DNA from: DFXE01 sp032054765
GTDB taxonomy: Bacteria > Bacteroidota > Bacteroidia > Bacteroidales > Tannerellaceae
Assembly: GCA_032054765.1 (NCBI GenBank)
Contig: DAMBSC010000001.1
Location: forward strand, 471,192-535,191
Direction of reading: 5' to 3'
DNA length: 64,000 nucleotides
Shown here: positions 42,264 through 50,974 of the stretch, piece by piece
How the letters are laid out: every line of letters begins with the position of its first letter
How positions within the stretch are numbered: position 1 is the first letter of the stretch
Made by a program: the position numbers and the translations under genes
Notes under the pieces: model-generated
What the model saw: only the letters and a program-made list of their open reading frames with translations
Told to the model about the DNA's origin: nothing
Databases searched by the model: none

Positions 42264-43931
42264 ATGAAGTCCGATATAGAAATAGCAAGAGAGGTAGTAC
42301 TTAGTAAAATAAAAGAAGTGGCAGAGGGGATTGGTATTCCCAGAACAGAAGTTCAGAATTATGGACGGTATATGGCCAAAATACCTTTAAAACTGATTGA
42401 TGAAGAGAAGGTAAAAGAGCGTAATCTGATTCTTGTTACTGCAATTACACCGACAAAAGCTGGTATTGGTAAGACAACTGTTTCAATCGGTCTTACACTG
42501 GGATTGAATAAATTAGGAAAAAAGGCTATAGTTGCTCTCCGTGAGCCTTCACTTGGCCCTTGTTTTGGCATGAAAGGCGGTGCAGCAGGAGGAGGTTATT
42601 CTCAAGTGTTGCCAATGGAAAATATAAACCTTCATTTCACAGGTGATTTCCATGCTGTAACGTCGGCTCATAATATGATTACCGCTTTGCTGGATAATTA
42701 TATTTATCAGAATCGTAATTCTTGTGAAGGCCTGAAAGAAATTAAATGGAAACGTGTGCTTGATGTGAATGATCGTAGTCTACGACATATCGTATCTGGA
42801 TTGGGAGGTGCTGCGAATGGTATACCTACTGAAACGGGCTTTGATATTACGCCGGCATCGGAAATTATGGCTATTCTTTGTCTGTCTAAAGATCTAGAAG
42901 ATTTGAAACGTCGTGTAGGTAATATATTACTTGGATATACTAATAACGATGAGCCTTTTACTGTGAATGATTTAGGGGTTTCTGGTGCGATTACCGTATT
43001 ATTAAAAGATGCTTTGCTTCCCAATCTGGTGCAAACAACTGAAAAGACAGCGGCTTTTGTACATGGAGGCCCATTTGCTAATATTGCTCATGGTTGTAAC
43101 TCGATTGTTGCAACCAAGATGGCTTTGACTTATGCTGATTATGTCATTACCGAAGCTGGCTTTGGTGCAGACCTGGGAGCTGAAAAGTTCTTCAATATAA
43201 AATGTAGGAAAGCGGGATTAACACCAAAACTTACTGTAATTGTTGCTACTTCTCAAAGTTTGAAAATGCATGGCGGTGTGCCTGAAAGTAAGATAAAAGA
43301 GCCTAATAAAGAAGGATTGATAAACGGTCTGGCTAACCTGGATAAACATATTGAGAATATGAAGAAGTTTGGACAGAAGGTTATCGTCACTTTTAATCGG
43401 TTTGAGACGGATACAGATGATGAGATCGCTATTGTAGCCGATCATTGTAAGAAACAGGAAGTTGGCTTTGCGGTAAATACTGTTTTTGCAGAAGGAGGAA
43501 ACGGTGGAATTGAATTGGCCAAACAGGTAATTGATACTATTGAAAACAATCCATCGGGACCTTTACGGTTTACTTATGAAGATTCCGATTCCATAAAAGA
43601 TAAGATTAAGAAAGTAGCTACCGAAATATATGGAGCTAATTCCATTGTATATACTACATTAGCAGATAAAAAACTTAAGCAGATCGATGGACTGGGAATA
43701 TCTCATTACCCGATATGTATTGCAAAGACTCAGTATTCTTTTTCTTCTGATCCGAAAGCTTATGGCGTTACAACAAATTTCGAACTAAAAGTTAGAGATA
43801 TTATAATTAATAATGGAGCTGAAATGATTGTTGTAATTATGGGTGAAATTATGCGTATGCCTGGGTTACCAAAGGAACCACAGGCAAAACATATTGATAT
43901 CGTTAACGGATTAATAGAAGGTCTGAGTTAA
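42264..43931 (+). CDS. fhs: Formate-tetrahydrofolate ligase
   Basis: ATP-dependent synthesis of 10-formyl-THF from formate and THF. The 555 residues show TAITPTKAGIGKTTVSIGL (P-loop, about 65-83), REPSLGPCFGMKGGAAGGGY, HFTGDFHAVTSAHNM, and GPFANIAHGCNSI. Length is normal for the bacterial enzyme (about 555). It would recover one-carbon units from formate. Its stop codon shares the palindrome TTAA with the stop of the convergent DUF488 gene. Confidence 0.98.
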   Translation: MKSDIEIAREVVLSKIKEVAEGIGIPRTEVQNYGRYMAKIPLKLIDEEKVKERNLILVTAITPTKAGIGKTTVSIGLTLGLNKLGKKAIVALREPSLGPCFGMKGGAAGGGYSQVLPMENINLHFTGDFHAVTSAHNMITALLDNYIYQNRNSCEGLKEIKWKRVLDVNDRSLRHIVSGLGGAANGIPTETGFDITPASEIMAILCLSKDLEDLKRRVGNILLGYTNNDEPFTVNDLGVSGAITVLLKDALLPNLVQTTEKTAAFVHGGPFANIAHGCNSIVATKMALTYADYVITEAGFGADLGAEKFFNIKCRKAGLTPKLTVIVATSQSLKMHGGVPESKIKEPNKEGLINGLANLDKHIENMKKFGQKVIVTFNRFETDTDDEIAIVADHCKKQEVGFAVNTVFAEGGNGGIELAKQVIDTIENNPSGPLRFTYEDSDSIKDKIKKVATEIYGANSIVYTTLADKKLKQIDGLGISHYPICIAKTQYSFSSDPKAYGVTTNFELKVRDIIINNGAEMIVVIMGEIMRMPGLPKEPQAKHIDIVNGLIEGLS

Positions 43932-44296
43932 GTGGTTTTTTGATTGAGTTTCTCATCCAGAAATGACTTCAATATTAATGCATGACTATGTTGTGTATCT
44001 TTTGCAGCATAGAGAAGTGTTACGATTTTTTCCTTTTTTATCCTGTTTATAAAATCTTTGACAGCTTCCGAACTTTCCAGTTCTTTGGTATATAAAGCGG
44101 TAAACTGTTTCCAGTTTTTATCAGGGTCAGTATGGAACCATTCGCGTAGTTCGGTGGAAGGAGTAATATCCTTTTCCCAAATATCGTAATGGAGTTCTTC
44201 TTTTTTTATTCCTCTTGGCCATAATTTATCCACTAATACCCTTAATCCATCTGTTGGTTCGGGGTCTTCATATACTCTTTTTGTTTTGATTTCCAT
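43928..44296 (-). CDS. DUF488 family protein
   Basis: A 122-residue protein. VKRVYEDP-like start (IKTKRVYEDPEPTDGLRVLVDKLWPRG, in parts), WEKDITPSTELREWFHTDP and TLLYAAKDTQHSHALIL are hallmarks of DUF488. Its function is not established. The conserved basic and acidic residues (R, D, K in LVDKLWPRG; H in WFHTDP) are present. It converges with fhs and overlaps it by four bases. No upstream partner gene on its strand. Confidence 0.9.
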   Translation of the reverse strand: MEIKTKRVYEDPEPTDGLRVLVDKLWPRGIKKEELHYDIWEKDITPSTELREWFHTDPDKNWKQFTALYTKELESSEAVKDFINRIKKEKIVTLLYAAKDTQHSHALILKSFLDEKLNQKTT

Positions 44297-44392
44297 TATT
44301 GAAGTTTTTAACTTATTAATTATTTATTCTAAAACATTCTTAGGGATTGAGATGTTTTATAGGCATAAGATCAAATATTAAAAGTATTAGTT

Positions 44393-44806
44393 ATGGCAAC
44401 AACAACGAAACAAAAAGAAAAGAAAGGAGCTGCTGCTTCTTCAACTAAACAAGTAGGAACTTTTATTGGTGAATTATTCTCTTTTAACAGTAGTCTAAAA
44501 TTGTATCATTGGCATATAACCGGTGAAGGTAGTTATGCACAACATATGGCTCTTGATCAAGCTCTTGATACGGTACTTGACGTGATTGACAGATTGACAG
44601 AAACATCTTATGCTTTGTTGGGAGATATTGAGATAATGATTCCTGAAACAAAGGTACCGAAGAATATTGTGAAGCATACGTCAGATTTCTATGCTTATGT
44701 AGAGAAACATAGAGATTTATTCCCTGAAGATATGTCGCAATCTATTATTGATGATTATCAGGAAGCACTTCAACAATTAAATTATCGTTTAATGAGATTG
44801 AAATAA
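44393..44806 (+). CDS. Dps/ferritin-like protein
   Basis: A 137-residue, mostly helical protein. FSFNSSLKLYHWHITGEGSYAQHMALDQ (in the middle third) resembles the Dps ferroxidase region HW...G..F..H...D, with His, His, Asp and Glu candidates (about residues 40-75). It is shorter than classic Dps (about 160) and the N-terminus is Lys/Ala/Thr-rich like the Dps DNA-binding tail. Likely DNA-protecting or iron-binding role; assignment to Dps proper is uncertain. A strong terminator follows. Confidence 0.72.
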   Translation: MATTTKQKEKKGAAASSTKQVGTFIGELFSFNSSLKLYHWHITGEGSYAQHMALDQALDTVLDVIDRLTETSYALLGDIEIMIPETKVPKNIVKHTSDFYAYVEKHRDLFPEDMSQSIIDDYQEALQQLNYRLMRLK

Positions 44807-44823
44807 GAAGAAACGATTTCCAT

Positions 44824-44854
44824 AAAAAAGGTCTCCATATTGGAGACCTTTTTT
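44824..44854. terminator. Bidirectional terminator between Dps-like and OmpA-like genes
   Basis: AAAAAAGGTCTCC (44824-44836) pairs perfectly with GGAGACCTTTTTT (44842-44854); T-tracts on both strands serve both convergent genes. Confidence 0.93.
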
Positions 44855-44858
44855 GTTG

Positions 44859-46298
44859 TTATTTATCATCTAAAATCCGTATGTTTTCTGAGGCTTGAGA
44901 ATTGCCATTTTCTATTGCTTTTTCGAAGTACTCAATAGCTGATTCAAAGTCTCCACTTTTTGCATAGGCAACACCTAAGTTATTATATGCTTCAGGCGAG
45001 TCAATGCCTTCCAGACGACTAATTGCACTCTCATAATGCCCATTTTCTATATCTATAGCAGCAGCATTCTGTTGAGCTACCGGGTTATCGGGATAAACAT
45101 TTGCTGCTATTTCAAATACCTCCTTAAACTTAGCACTTGATTTTGGATAAGTATTTGCTACTGTAAACATTTCATTCAGGCTAAGATGCTGTGGATTCTG
45201 CTGAAGCTGTAGCTTTGCTTCTTCAATATCGAAGTTCTTTGCTACATATGAAATAGTATATTCATTTCTACGTAATGGTGGATAGAATTCATCTACCAGT
45301 TTTTTATATGTTTTTCCACCTCCAATTTGTCTTAGTTTGGCCTTACGGCGTGTAGGATCAATTGTTTCCAATGCCTTTAGTATTTCATCTTTATAAGTAA
45401 GGTCTTTAGCCTCAGAAACGGCTTTGTAAAGCCCGGCCCAGTCATCACCCATCCAATCCAGTTTCAGAGATGAATCCGGAATCTTATATTTTTCAGTGAG
45501 ATAATAAGCAAAAGACTTACTTCTGTCTTGGGCTAATTGCATATTGGATAACTGATCTCCTTCAGGGGAGGCATAACCGACTATTTTAAATTCTATATTC
45601 GACAGGTTATCATTCTCCTGAATATTCTTAATTATCTTATCTATTTCATCTAATATTTCAGCATTATTCTTAAGATCACGTTCGATATTGTCTTTTCCTA
45701 CTTTAAAATTGAGCAAGGCGCTGTAGGTCTCGCTTCTTTGTTTTACTTCTTCAACAGGGGGTGTTATATAATTCAATTTATAATCGACAGGTTCTTTCTG
45801 AAGAAATATGGGAGATAATATTTTATATTCCGTTCTGCTTTCCGTTTTTAAACCGCAACAGGCGATTCCTTCTAGAAAGATAAGATCACACTTATTAAAC
45901 CAATCCTCATGGATGGCATTGATAGTCATGTCAATGTCCTGTTGTTTTCTGTTGTACCTGCGAAAGATTCCCTGAGGAGGAGCATCTAACATATAGCCAT
46001 CAAAATCGACAGCGCGCTTTAGTGTAATGCTACGTTGCTTTCCTGTAAAAACAACAGGGTCTATTCTTACTTCGTTCTTTCCATCCTGTGAACGAATAAT
46101 AGGGGTTAACGTAAGCATATCCGACTTTCCCAGTTTTACATCATCCAGGATTATTTTTAAATCTATTTTAATACGGCTGTTATCTTTATTGATGGATAAG
46201 ATCTTGAATTTTACATTGTTTTGTGTTATTATTTGTGAGGAAGCAGCCTGGGTAATGAATAGGCATACAGCAAAGAAGATGTATATAATTTGTTTCAT
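44859..46298 (-). CDS. DUF3868 / OmpA-like / TPR envelope protein
   Basis: A 479-residue exported protein (cleavage near AASSQ). It has a DUF3868-type N-terminal part (about 22-165, with a CDLIFLEGIACCGLK Cys pair), an OmpA-C-like peptidoglycan-binding region (about 205-290; IEFKIVGYASPEGDQLSNMQLAQDRS, in part), and TPR-like helices at the C-terminus (YNNLGVAYAKSGDFESAIEYF). Such proteins usually accompany DUF3575 proteins near fimbrial (FimA/Mfa) genes. The DUF3575 gene is directly upstream, but no fimbrillin is found here. Confidence 0.85.
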   Translation of the reverse strand: MKQIIYIFFAVCLFITQAASSQIITQNNVKFKILSINKDNSRIKIDLKIILDDVKLGKSDMLTLTPIIRSQDGKNEVRIDPVVFTGKQRSITLKRAVDFDGYMLDAPPQGIFRRYNRKQQDIDMTINAIHEDWFNKCDLIFLEGIACCGLKTESRTEYKILSPIFLQKEPVDYKLNYITPPVEEVKQRSETYSALLNFKVGKDNIERDLKNNAEILDEIDKIIKNIQENDNLSNIEFKIVGYASPEGDQLSNMQLAQDRSKSFAYYLTEKYKIPDSSLKLDWMGDDWAGLYKAVSEAKDLTYKDEILKALETIDPTRRKAKLRQIGGGKTYKKLVDEFYPPLRRNEYTISYVAKNFDIEEAKLQLQQNPQHLSLNEMFTVANTYPKSSAKFKEVFEIAANVYPDNPVAQQNAAAIDIENGHYESAISRLEGIDSPEAYNNLGVAYAKSGDFESAIEYFEKAIENGNSQASENIRILDDK

Positions 46299-46307
46299 AT
46301 CGTATAC

Positions 46308-46874
46308 TTATTTAATTATATATATAACAGAGATGGTGGCTTTTGTAAGGCCCAGATAATTATATGTCTGACCTGAATTAATTTTCTGATCAGTTTCCAG
46401 ATCAAATTTATCATACTTAATATAAGCATATCCTCCACCTACTGAAAACTCAAGATTCCAATGCTTATGTAGAGGCAGTTGATAACCAAAGCTAATTCCA
46501 CCTCCATAAAAGTCTGCTTCGTGCCTGTTTTCGTTTAAACGTTCGTAAATACCGAACGGGAATTTTATATTTCCTATATTTGCTTGTCCACCGTGGGCAT
46601 GAATACCTACGAATCCTCTACTGAACTTTTCGCAAAACCAATACCGAAGTTCCGGCTGTACAAGCCAGTGCTTAATCATTTTATTGTCACTTAATTCAAA
46701 AGGATTATAATTACCTATTATATCTACGGTGAGTTTTTTACTAAGCCCTATTTCCACTCCAAGATTGGGAGTCAGTATTGCATCATATAGTATATTATTC
46801 TTTATGGCAATACGCTGTGAAAATAAGGTTATCGGTAATGCTAAAAATATAAGTAGAAAAAGCCTCTTTTTCAT
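46308..46874 (-). CDS. DUF3575 outer-membrane protein
   Basis: A 188-residue protein with a signal peptide (cleavage near TLFSQ). IKNNILYDAILTPNLGVEIGLSKKLTVDI is the DUF3575 opening, followed by PELRYWFCEKFSRGFVG and the strand pairs of a small beta-barrel. It lies nine bases upstream of the DUF3868/OmpA gene. The pair is typically linked to fimbria assembly or anchoring, but no fimbrial structural gene is present in the window. Confidence 0.87.
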   Translation of the reverse strand: MKKRLFLLIFLALPITLFSQRIAIKNNILYDAILTPNLGVEIGLSKKLTVDIIGNYNPFELSDNKMIKHWLVQPELRYWFCEKFSRGFVGIHAHGGQANIGNIKFPFGIYERLNENRHEADFYGGGISFGYQLPLHKHWNLEFSVGGGYAYIKYDKFDLETDQKINSGQTYNYLGLTKATISVIYIIK

Positions 46875-46974
46875 GTTTTTTCAATTTGTAAAACTGTTAT
46901 TGATTAAATTAAAGAGGCAATATTAAGAATAATTATCTTATTTTTACCATAAAGTTGTGGTTTTTATCACTTTT

Positions 46975-47412
46975 TCAGTCGATAGCCCACTCTTTCATCT
47001 CATACATATCAATGTATTCTTCCCATCCAGGATCTACTTCTGTATAAATAGTGATTGGGAGTACCTCGAAAGATGATAATGATTCATTAATACGCTCTCC
47101 AAGCACCCTGACTGTCCGCGCATAAAATATCCAAACCTTTTCTCCACCTCCTGTATAAATGCCTGTAAGTATAGCCAGCTTATCTTTTTCCATAGCTTTA
47201 CGAAGTGTTTCTTGTACAACGTCCATTTTTTCAGCATCAGCTTCGGTAGGCATTCCCTTATCGTCGCCCTCGTATTTCCAGGTTATTTCAGCCCGCTCTT
47301 TGAATTTCCCTGAACGGATGAATTCGCCAAGAGAATCCCGTCCTGTTACTGTTATCAATTGACCCTTTTCTGTTTGAGAAAGAGCTGTAAACCATTCACT
47401 ACTTAATTTCAT
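46975..47412 (-). CDS. DUF695-type protein
   Basis: A 145-residue soluble protein. ERAEITWKYEGDDKGMPTEADAEKM (in part), ILTGIYTGGGEKVWIFYART and the late PITIYTEVDPGWEEYIDMY match DUF695. Function unknown. Its first 14 bases overlap the end of the transporter gene upstream, so the two are co-transcribed. No signal peptide. Confidence 0.8.
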   Translation of the reverse strand: MKLSSEWFTALSQTEKGQLITVTGRDSLGEFIRSGKFKERAEITWKYEGDDKGMPTEADAEKMDVVQETLRKAMEKDKLAILTGIYTGGGEKVWIFYARTVRVLGERINESLSSFEVLPITIYTEVDPGWEEYIDMYEMKEWAID

Positions 47413-48343
47413 AGGTGTTTGATTTAGATTTTTGTTCCATTTTTATTTGTTTATTTCTCAGCCAAAGCTGATAAGAATTAATAATATTCTGCCAAAGGAC
47501 ATAGGCCGCCGGAGCAACAGACGAAATAGGATTCAGATAGGTTTGCGCCATCCAAATGGCCAGAATAGTGTTCTTTTGTCCAAGTCCTTGTCCACATGAT
47601 ACCGGATCACCATATCGTTTACCGATTCTTCTCCCTAATAAGAATTGTCCTACACATATTATGAGGGAAATTACAGCCAGACTTATTTCTATCTGATAAT
47701 TCGGGTTTTCCTGTTCGATAAGGAATTTTACTGTACTTCCAGTAACAATAATAAGTGCTATAGCCCAAAGATAAAAAGATAAATTCTGAATGCTTGCTAT
47801 TTTTCTGTTTATTTCAGGAAGAAAAAACCGTATCAACCAGGCTGTGCATAATGGAAAGAGTAGGATAGGAGCAACGCTTTTACAGATATAAATAAATGCC
47901 GAAAAGAAAGACATCTCCGAATGCGGACCAATCAACGGAAAAAGTATTGGTGCTGCAATAGCTACACCTACATTACATAACAAAAGATAACTGGTAAGAA
48001 AAGCTACATTTCCTCCTAACATTCCGGTAATAACTGCCGCTGAGGTAGCTGTTGGAACCAACACACAAATCAAAGCTCCCTGAGCTACAACGGGATGGTA
48101 CAATCGTACAATACCATAGACAAATATGCATCCTATCAACTGAATGAGCAACAACCAGACATGTGGAAGTCTTATATGTATATCCCGCGGACTTAATTTG
48201 CTGAAAGTGAGTAATAGCATGATAAAAATAAGATAAGGAGTCAGAAAGGTTATATAACCTATCAATGGATAAGCAATAACTCCTATGATCATTGCAATAG
48301 GGAGCGTCCAGTTTTTTATGAATTGAGGCACTTTATTATGCAT
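47399..48343 (-). CDS. Bile-acid:Na+ symporter (BASS) family transporter
   Basis: A 314-residue membrane protein with about nine to ten segments, read from ATG at 48341-48343. The upstream TTG at 48358 lies next to a -7-like TTACTTTG and is rejected. VPTATSAAVITGMLGGNVAFLTSYLL corresponds to the BASS crossing region (ASBT/PanS type), and GQGLGQKNTILAIWMAQTYLNP to the second crossover helix (about 255-280). Substrate could be a bile acid, pantoate or a keto-acid. The gene overlaps the DUF695 gene by 14 bases. Confidence 0.85.
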   Translation of the reverse strand: MHNKVPQFIKNWTLPIAMIIGVIAYPLIGYITFLTPYLIFIMLLLTFSKLSPRDIHIRLPHVWLLLIQLIGCIFVYGIVRLYHPVVAQGALICVLVPTATSAAVITGMLGGNVAFLTSYLLLCNVGVAIAAPILFPLIGPHSEMSFFSAFIYICKSVAPILLFPLCTAWLIRFFLPEINRKIASIQNLSFYLWAIALIIVTGSTVKFLIEQENPNYQIEISLAVISLIICVGQFLLGRRIGKRYGDPVSCGQGLGQKNTILAIWMAQTYLNPISSVAPAAYVLWQNIINSYQLWLRNKQIKMEQKSKSNTYEIK

Positions 48344-48407
48344 ATTAATGCACCGCAAAGTAACGGTATAAATAAGAAAGGTGCAACTATTTTAAGTGGA
48401 TATTTGC

Positions 48408-48415
48408 TATCTTTG
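48408..48415 (+). promoter_or_regulatory. -7 box of miaA, eight bases from the start codon
   Basis: TATCTTTG, exact TAnnTTTG, ending eight bases before the ATG at 48424. A start a few bases downstream would leave a leader of only a few bases. Confidence 0.55.
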
Positions 48416-48423
48416 CTTTCTCT

Positions 48424-49350
48424 ATGGAAGCATATCAACTTATTACGGTATTAGGACCTACAGCATCGGGAAAGACAAGCTTTGCCGCATTACTTGCCGC
48501 GCGATTAGATACTGAAATAATTAGTGCCGATTCACGGCAGGTATATCGTTCCATGGACATTGGTACGGGAAAAGATCTTTCCGATTATATTGTCAATGGC
48601 AAACTGATTCCTTATCACTTGATAGATATATGTAATCCGGGAGATAAATATAATGTGTTCGAATTCCAGCATGATTTCTTCAAGGCTAATGAACTGATTA
48701 AGACTAAAGGGAAGCTGCCTATTTTGTGTGGAGGGACAGGAATGTATCTCGAAGCTGTATTAAAAGGATACAAACTGCTTGATGTACCTGAAAATAAGAA
48801 TTTGCGTGATTCTTTAAAAGACAAATCCTTAAAAGAATTGGAAACGATTCTGTCAACATACAAAGTATTACATAACAAAACTGATGTTGATACGGCTCAA
48901 CGAGCTATTAGAGCCATTGAGATAGAAGAATTTTATCAGAAAGAAGCACCTGGGCAAAATGATTATGAACCAATTAACAGTTTGATTATAGGTATCCAAA
49001 TTGATCGTGAACTAAGAAGGGAAAAGATATCCAAGCGTCTTCGTTCCCGATTAGAAGAAGGAATGGTTGAGGAAGTTCAAAATATTCTGGCAACAGGTGT
49101 TGACCCTGAAGATCTGATATATTATGGTTTAGAGTATAAATACATTACACTTTATATTATCGGTAAACTATCTTATGAAGATATGGTATCCCAACTGGAA
49201 ATAGCCATCCATCAATTTGCCAAACGACAGATGACCTGGTTTCGAGGTATGGAGCGACGTGGTCATAAGATACATTGGATTGAGGCTTCAATTCCTACTG
49301 AAGAAAAAATAGCAATAACAGAAAAATTATTAAAAATATACCCCTCTTAA
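48424..49350 (+). CDS. miaA: tRNA dimethylallyltransferase
   Basis: Adds dimethylallyl to N6 of A37 in tRNAs reading UNN codons. The 308 residues include P-loop GPTASGKTSFAALLA (about 11-25), ISADSRQVYRSMDIGTGKD, PYHLIDICNPGD, LPILCGGTGMYLEAVL and a late GLEYKYI. Length matches the family (about 300). It starts an apparent two-gene unit with kdsA, 16 bases downstream. Confidence 0.96.
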   Translation: MEAYQLITVLGPTASGKTSFAALLAARLDTEIISADSRQVYRSMDIGTGKDLSDYIVNGKLIPYHLIDICNPGDKYNVFEFQHDFFKANELIKTKGKLPILCGGTGMYLEAVLKGYKLLDVPENKNLRDSLKDKSLKELETILSTYKVLHNKTDVDTAQRAIRAIEIEEFYQKEAPGQNDYEPINSLIIGIQIDRELRREKISKRLRSRLEEGMVEEVQNILATGVDPEDLIYYGLEYKYITLYIIGKLSYEDMVSQLEIAIHQFAKRQMTWFRGMERRGHKIHWIEASIPTEEKIAITEKLLKIYPS

Positions 49351-49366
49351 GAGAGGAGATAATAAT

Positions 49367-50182
49367 ATGAAATATATGATAACGAATAAGAACTTTATAG
49401 ATAAACCGAATTTCTTCCTGATGGCCGGTCCATGTGTCATTGAAGGAGAAGAAATGGCTTTACAGATAGCAGAGGAAATTAAAGGTATTACTGATAAATT
49501 GCAAATCCCTTATATCTTTAAAGGATCGTATCGTAAAGCTAACCGTTCACGGATAGATTCTTTTACCGGTATTGGAGACGAAAAAGCGCTGAAAGTTCTT
49601 AGAAAAGTAAATGAAACATTTAATGTGCCGACCGTAACGGATATTCATGAATCCCATGAAGCTGCTTTAGCTGCCGAGTATGTTGATGTTCTACAGATTC
49701 CGGCTTTTCTATGTCGTCAGACTGATCTATTGATAGCCGCAGCTCAGACGGGTAAAATTGTAAACGTAAAAAAGGGACAATTTCTGGCTCCGGAAGGTAT
49801 GCTATTTGCAGTCCAGAAAGTAGTCGATGCGGGTAATAATAATGTCATGATTACGGAAAGAGGAACAACTTTTGGCTATACAGATTTGGTCGTTGATTTC
49901 AGAGGGATTCCTAAAATGAAACAATTTGGTTTTCCGGTTATTATGGATGTTACCCATTCCCTTCAACAACCCAACCAGACTTCGGGTGTTACCGGAGGAT
50001 TACCGGAATTAATTGAGACGACTGCTAAAGCTGCAATTGCAGTAGGTGCAGATGGTTTGTTTATTGAAACGCATCCTGAACCCTGCAAAGCAAAATCGGA
50101 TGGAGCTAATATGTTAAAGTTGGATTTGCTGGAAGAATTATTAATTAAGTTGATACGCATCAGAGAAGCGGTAAAATCTTAG
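49367..50182 (+). CDS. kdsA: 3-deoxy-8-phosphooctulonate (KDO-8-P) synthase
   Basis: Condenses arabinose-5-phosphate with phosphoenolpyruvate for lipid A-core KDO. The 271 residues show LMAGPCVIEG (Cys in the metal-type position), FKGSYRKANRSR, TDIHESHEAA, QIPAFLCRQTDLL, VNVKKGQFLAPE and the ending DGLFIETHPEPCKAKSDGAN. The start has an unusually clear Shine-Dalgarno (GAGAGGAG, 9-16 bases before ATG), rare in this group. The stop overlaps the convergent cutC gene by four bases. Confidence 0.97.
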   Translation: MKYMITNKNFIDKPNFFLMAGPCVIEGEEMALQIAEEIKGITDKLQIPYIFKGSYRKANRSRIDSFTGIGDEKALKVLRKVNETFNVPTVTDIHESHEAALAAEYVDVLQIPAFLCRQTDLLIAAAQTGKIVNVKKGQFLAPEGMLFAVQKVVDAGNNNVMITERGTTFGYTDLVVDFRGIPKMKQFGFPVIMDVTHSLQQPNQTSGVTGGLPELIETTAKAAIAVGADGLFIETHPEPCKAKSDGANMLKLDLLEELLIKLIRIREAVKS

Positions 50183-50928
50183 CTTCCATATACTATTTGT
50201 CTCACTATGTCACGGTTTGTTTGAACTGTTTCAAATTCCGAACTAATAGTACTACTACCCATAGGGACATTCTCATTACGGTATATCATTTGGCTATTAA
50301 TAATACTGCGTGCTGAAGTATGAAACTCACATGCTCCTGTTTCAGCCTCTATCTTGGCTATATTGTTTTCACGTACACCGCTACCGGGCATAATGATAAT
50401 GCGTTTACCTGCACGTTTTACCAATTCGGCAATCATTGGTATTCCTTTTACGGCATCAGATTGTTGACCCGAAGTAAGGATTCGGTCGCATCCCGCCGCA
50501 ATGATCTGCTCTAACGCGACGAATGGATCTCTGCAGACATCGAAAGCCCGATGGAAAGTAATAGATAAAGGTTTAGCTACTTCTACCAGTTTATTCAGTA
50601 ATTGTATATCTACATCGCCGTCTTTAGTCAAGCAACCGAAAACTACACCATGTACTTTTAGTTCTTTAGCCATTTCGATATCGTAGAGCATTGATTCAAT
50701 TTCGACTGGAGTATATAGGAAGTCTCCACTACGAGGACGGATAATAATGTTCATGTCGATTGTTGAGGTAAGTGCCTGTGCTGTTTTGATCTCACCATAA
50801 CTGGGAGTTGTTCCACCTTCCGGAATAGCAGCGCATAACTCAACACGGGATGCTCCCCCTGCCTCCGCTTCAACACAACTTTGCGCTGAGTTGGCACAAA
50901 TTTCAATAATCCGTTTTGCTTGCATCAT
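50179..50928 (-). CDS. cutC: Copper homeostasis protein CutC
   Basis: A 249-residue TIM-barrel protein. EICANSAQSCVEAEAGGASRVELCAAI at the start (in part), GGTTPSYG, IIRPRSGDFLYT, VHGVVFGCLTKDGDVD, TFHRAFDVCRD and DRILTSGQQSDA are conserved CutC motifs. The copper role was proposed from E. coli genetics and remains debated. A -7 box TATATTTG is at 50951-50958. It converges on kdsA with four overlapping bases. Confidence 0.95.
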   Translation of the reverse strand: MMQAKRIIEICANSAQSCVEAEAGGASRVELCAAIPEGGTTPSYGEIKTAQALTSTIDMNIIIRPRSGDFLYTPVEIESMLYDIEMAKELKVHGVVFGCLTKDGDVDIQLLNKLVEVAKPLSITFHRAFDVCRDPFVALEQIIAAGCDRILTSGQQSDAVKGIPMIAELVKRAGKRIIIMPGSGVRENNIAKIEAETGACEFHTSARSIINSQMIYRNENVPMGSSTISSEFETVQTNRDIVRQIVYGS

Positions 50929-50950
50929 TTTTTAATATTGTTTCTAGCCA

Positions 50951-50958
50951 CAAATATA
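50951..50958 (-). promoter_or_regulatory. -7 box of cutC
   Basis: TATATTTG on the minus strand, 22 bases before the cutC ATG, inside the short gap to the MATE gene stop. Confidence 0.5.
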
Positions 50959-50974
50959 TAAAGAATATTCTCCG

